Origin: Ambrosia x helenae
Taxonomy: Eukaryota > Streptophyta > Magnoliopsida > Asterales > Asteraceae
DNA length: 64,000 nt
Assembly: GCA_030844895.1 (NCBI GenBank)
Contig: CM061233.1
Coordinates: forward strand, 62,273,468-62,337,467
Direction: 5' to 3'
Position numbers and translations under genes: made by a program. The stretch's first letter is position 1; each line of letters opens with the position of its first letter. The notes beneath the pieces were generated by a model. It was given only the letters and a program-made list of their open reading frames with translations, was not told the DNA's origin and did not search any database. This document shows positions 63,835-64,000 of this stretch, piece after piece.

Positions 63835-64000
63835 TAAGAGTTTTACTACAAGGAGAATGTCTAAAGTTATCCAAAGAAGTTTCAATGTACATAACTTGTC
63901 AAATCACCTTTCTAATGTTGTAATTCTGTAATCATATATAACACATTAACTATTTATTACAAAACAAAAAAGTAATATATAACACATTTTTTTTTTTTTT

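Overview
The window looks like nuclear DNA of a dicot plant, probably Asteraceae. It is AT-rich, has no operons, and consists almost entirely of nested transposable elements; I found no convincing host gene. The Asteraceae guess is an inference from the third reading frame of the two large copia elements, which resembles long hypothetical proteins common in that family. Element boundaries rest on target-site duplications (TSDs), TG...CA ends, tRNA-iMet-type primer-binding sites (PBS) and polypurine tracts (PPT) that I read directly.

Left part (1-8779). The 3' end of a gag-bearing, pol-less gypsy-type element (gag remnant 2-181, LTR 987-3597) sits in an old minus-strand copia, 'D' (3603-8779). 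Copia D is also split by a solo LTR (4603-6482) that contains a 100-N assembly gap (6123-6222).

Middle and right (8780-61205). An old plus-strand copia, 'C', has been blown apart by insertions. Its pieces are gag 8897-9336; gag end, protease and pre-integrase 41036-42198; integrase to RT 53963-55628; RT to RNase H 59918-61048; and 3' LTR 61049-61205. Three things sit in it. (1) A solo LTR (9337-11172 plus 40127-41030) is itself split by a minus-strand non-coding LTR element, LARD1 (11173-40121). LARD1 carries copia A (14196-25653, minus), a Harbinger-like DNA element full of a GGT-type minisatellite (29441-30978), and a second non-coding LTR element, LARD2 (31077-38946). (2) Copia B (42199-53957, plus) is very young. 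(3) Another solo LTR (55629-59912) carries a SINE and a Helitron end. The right edge (61206-64000) holds nested hAT-like and other small DNA transposons.

Copia A and B are about 11.5 kb Sirevirus-like elements with gag, pol and a third large ORF of about 1,170 codons between pol and the 3' LTR. A keeps an open pol but has broken gag and ORF3. B keeps an open gag and nearly full ORF3 but has a one-base frameshift in pol.

The most unusual structures are in non-coding parts. Three related LTRs carry a tRNA-like A-box/B-box module with the B box 117-119 bp from a conserved GAATTGGGGAAGA anchor. The LARD2 leader has four hairpins with different stems that still pair, each with a 19-nt loop and a shared GGAGTGA(Y/A)ATCC core. 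A 9-mer, AACTNCTGA, is strewn through copia A and B in coding and non-coding parts alike.
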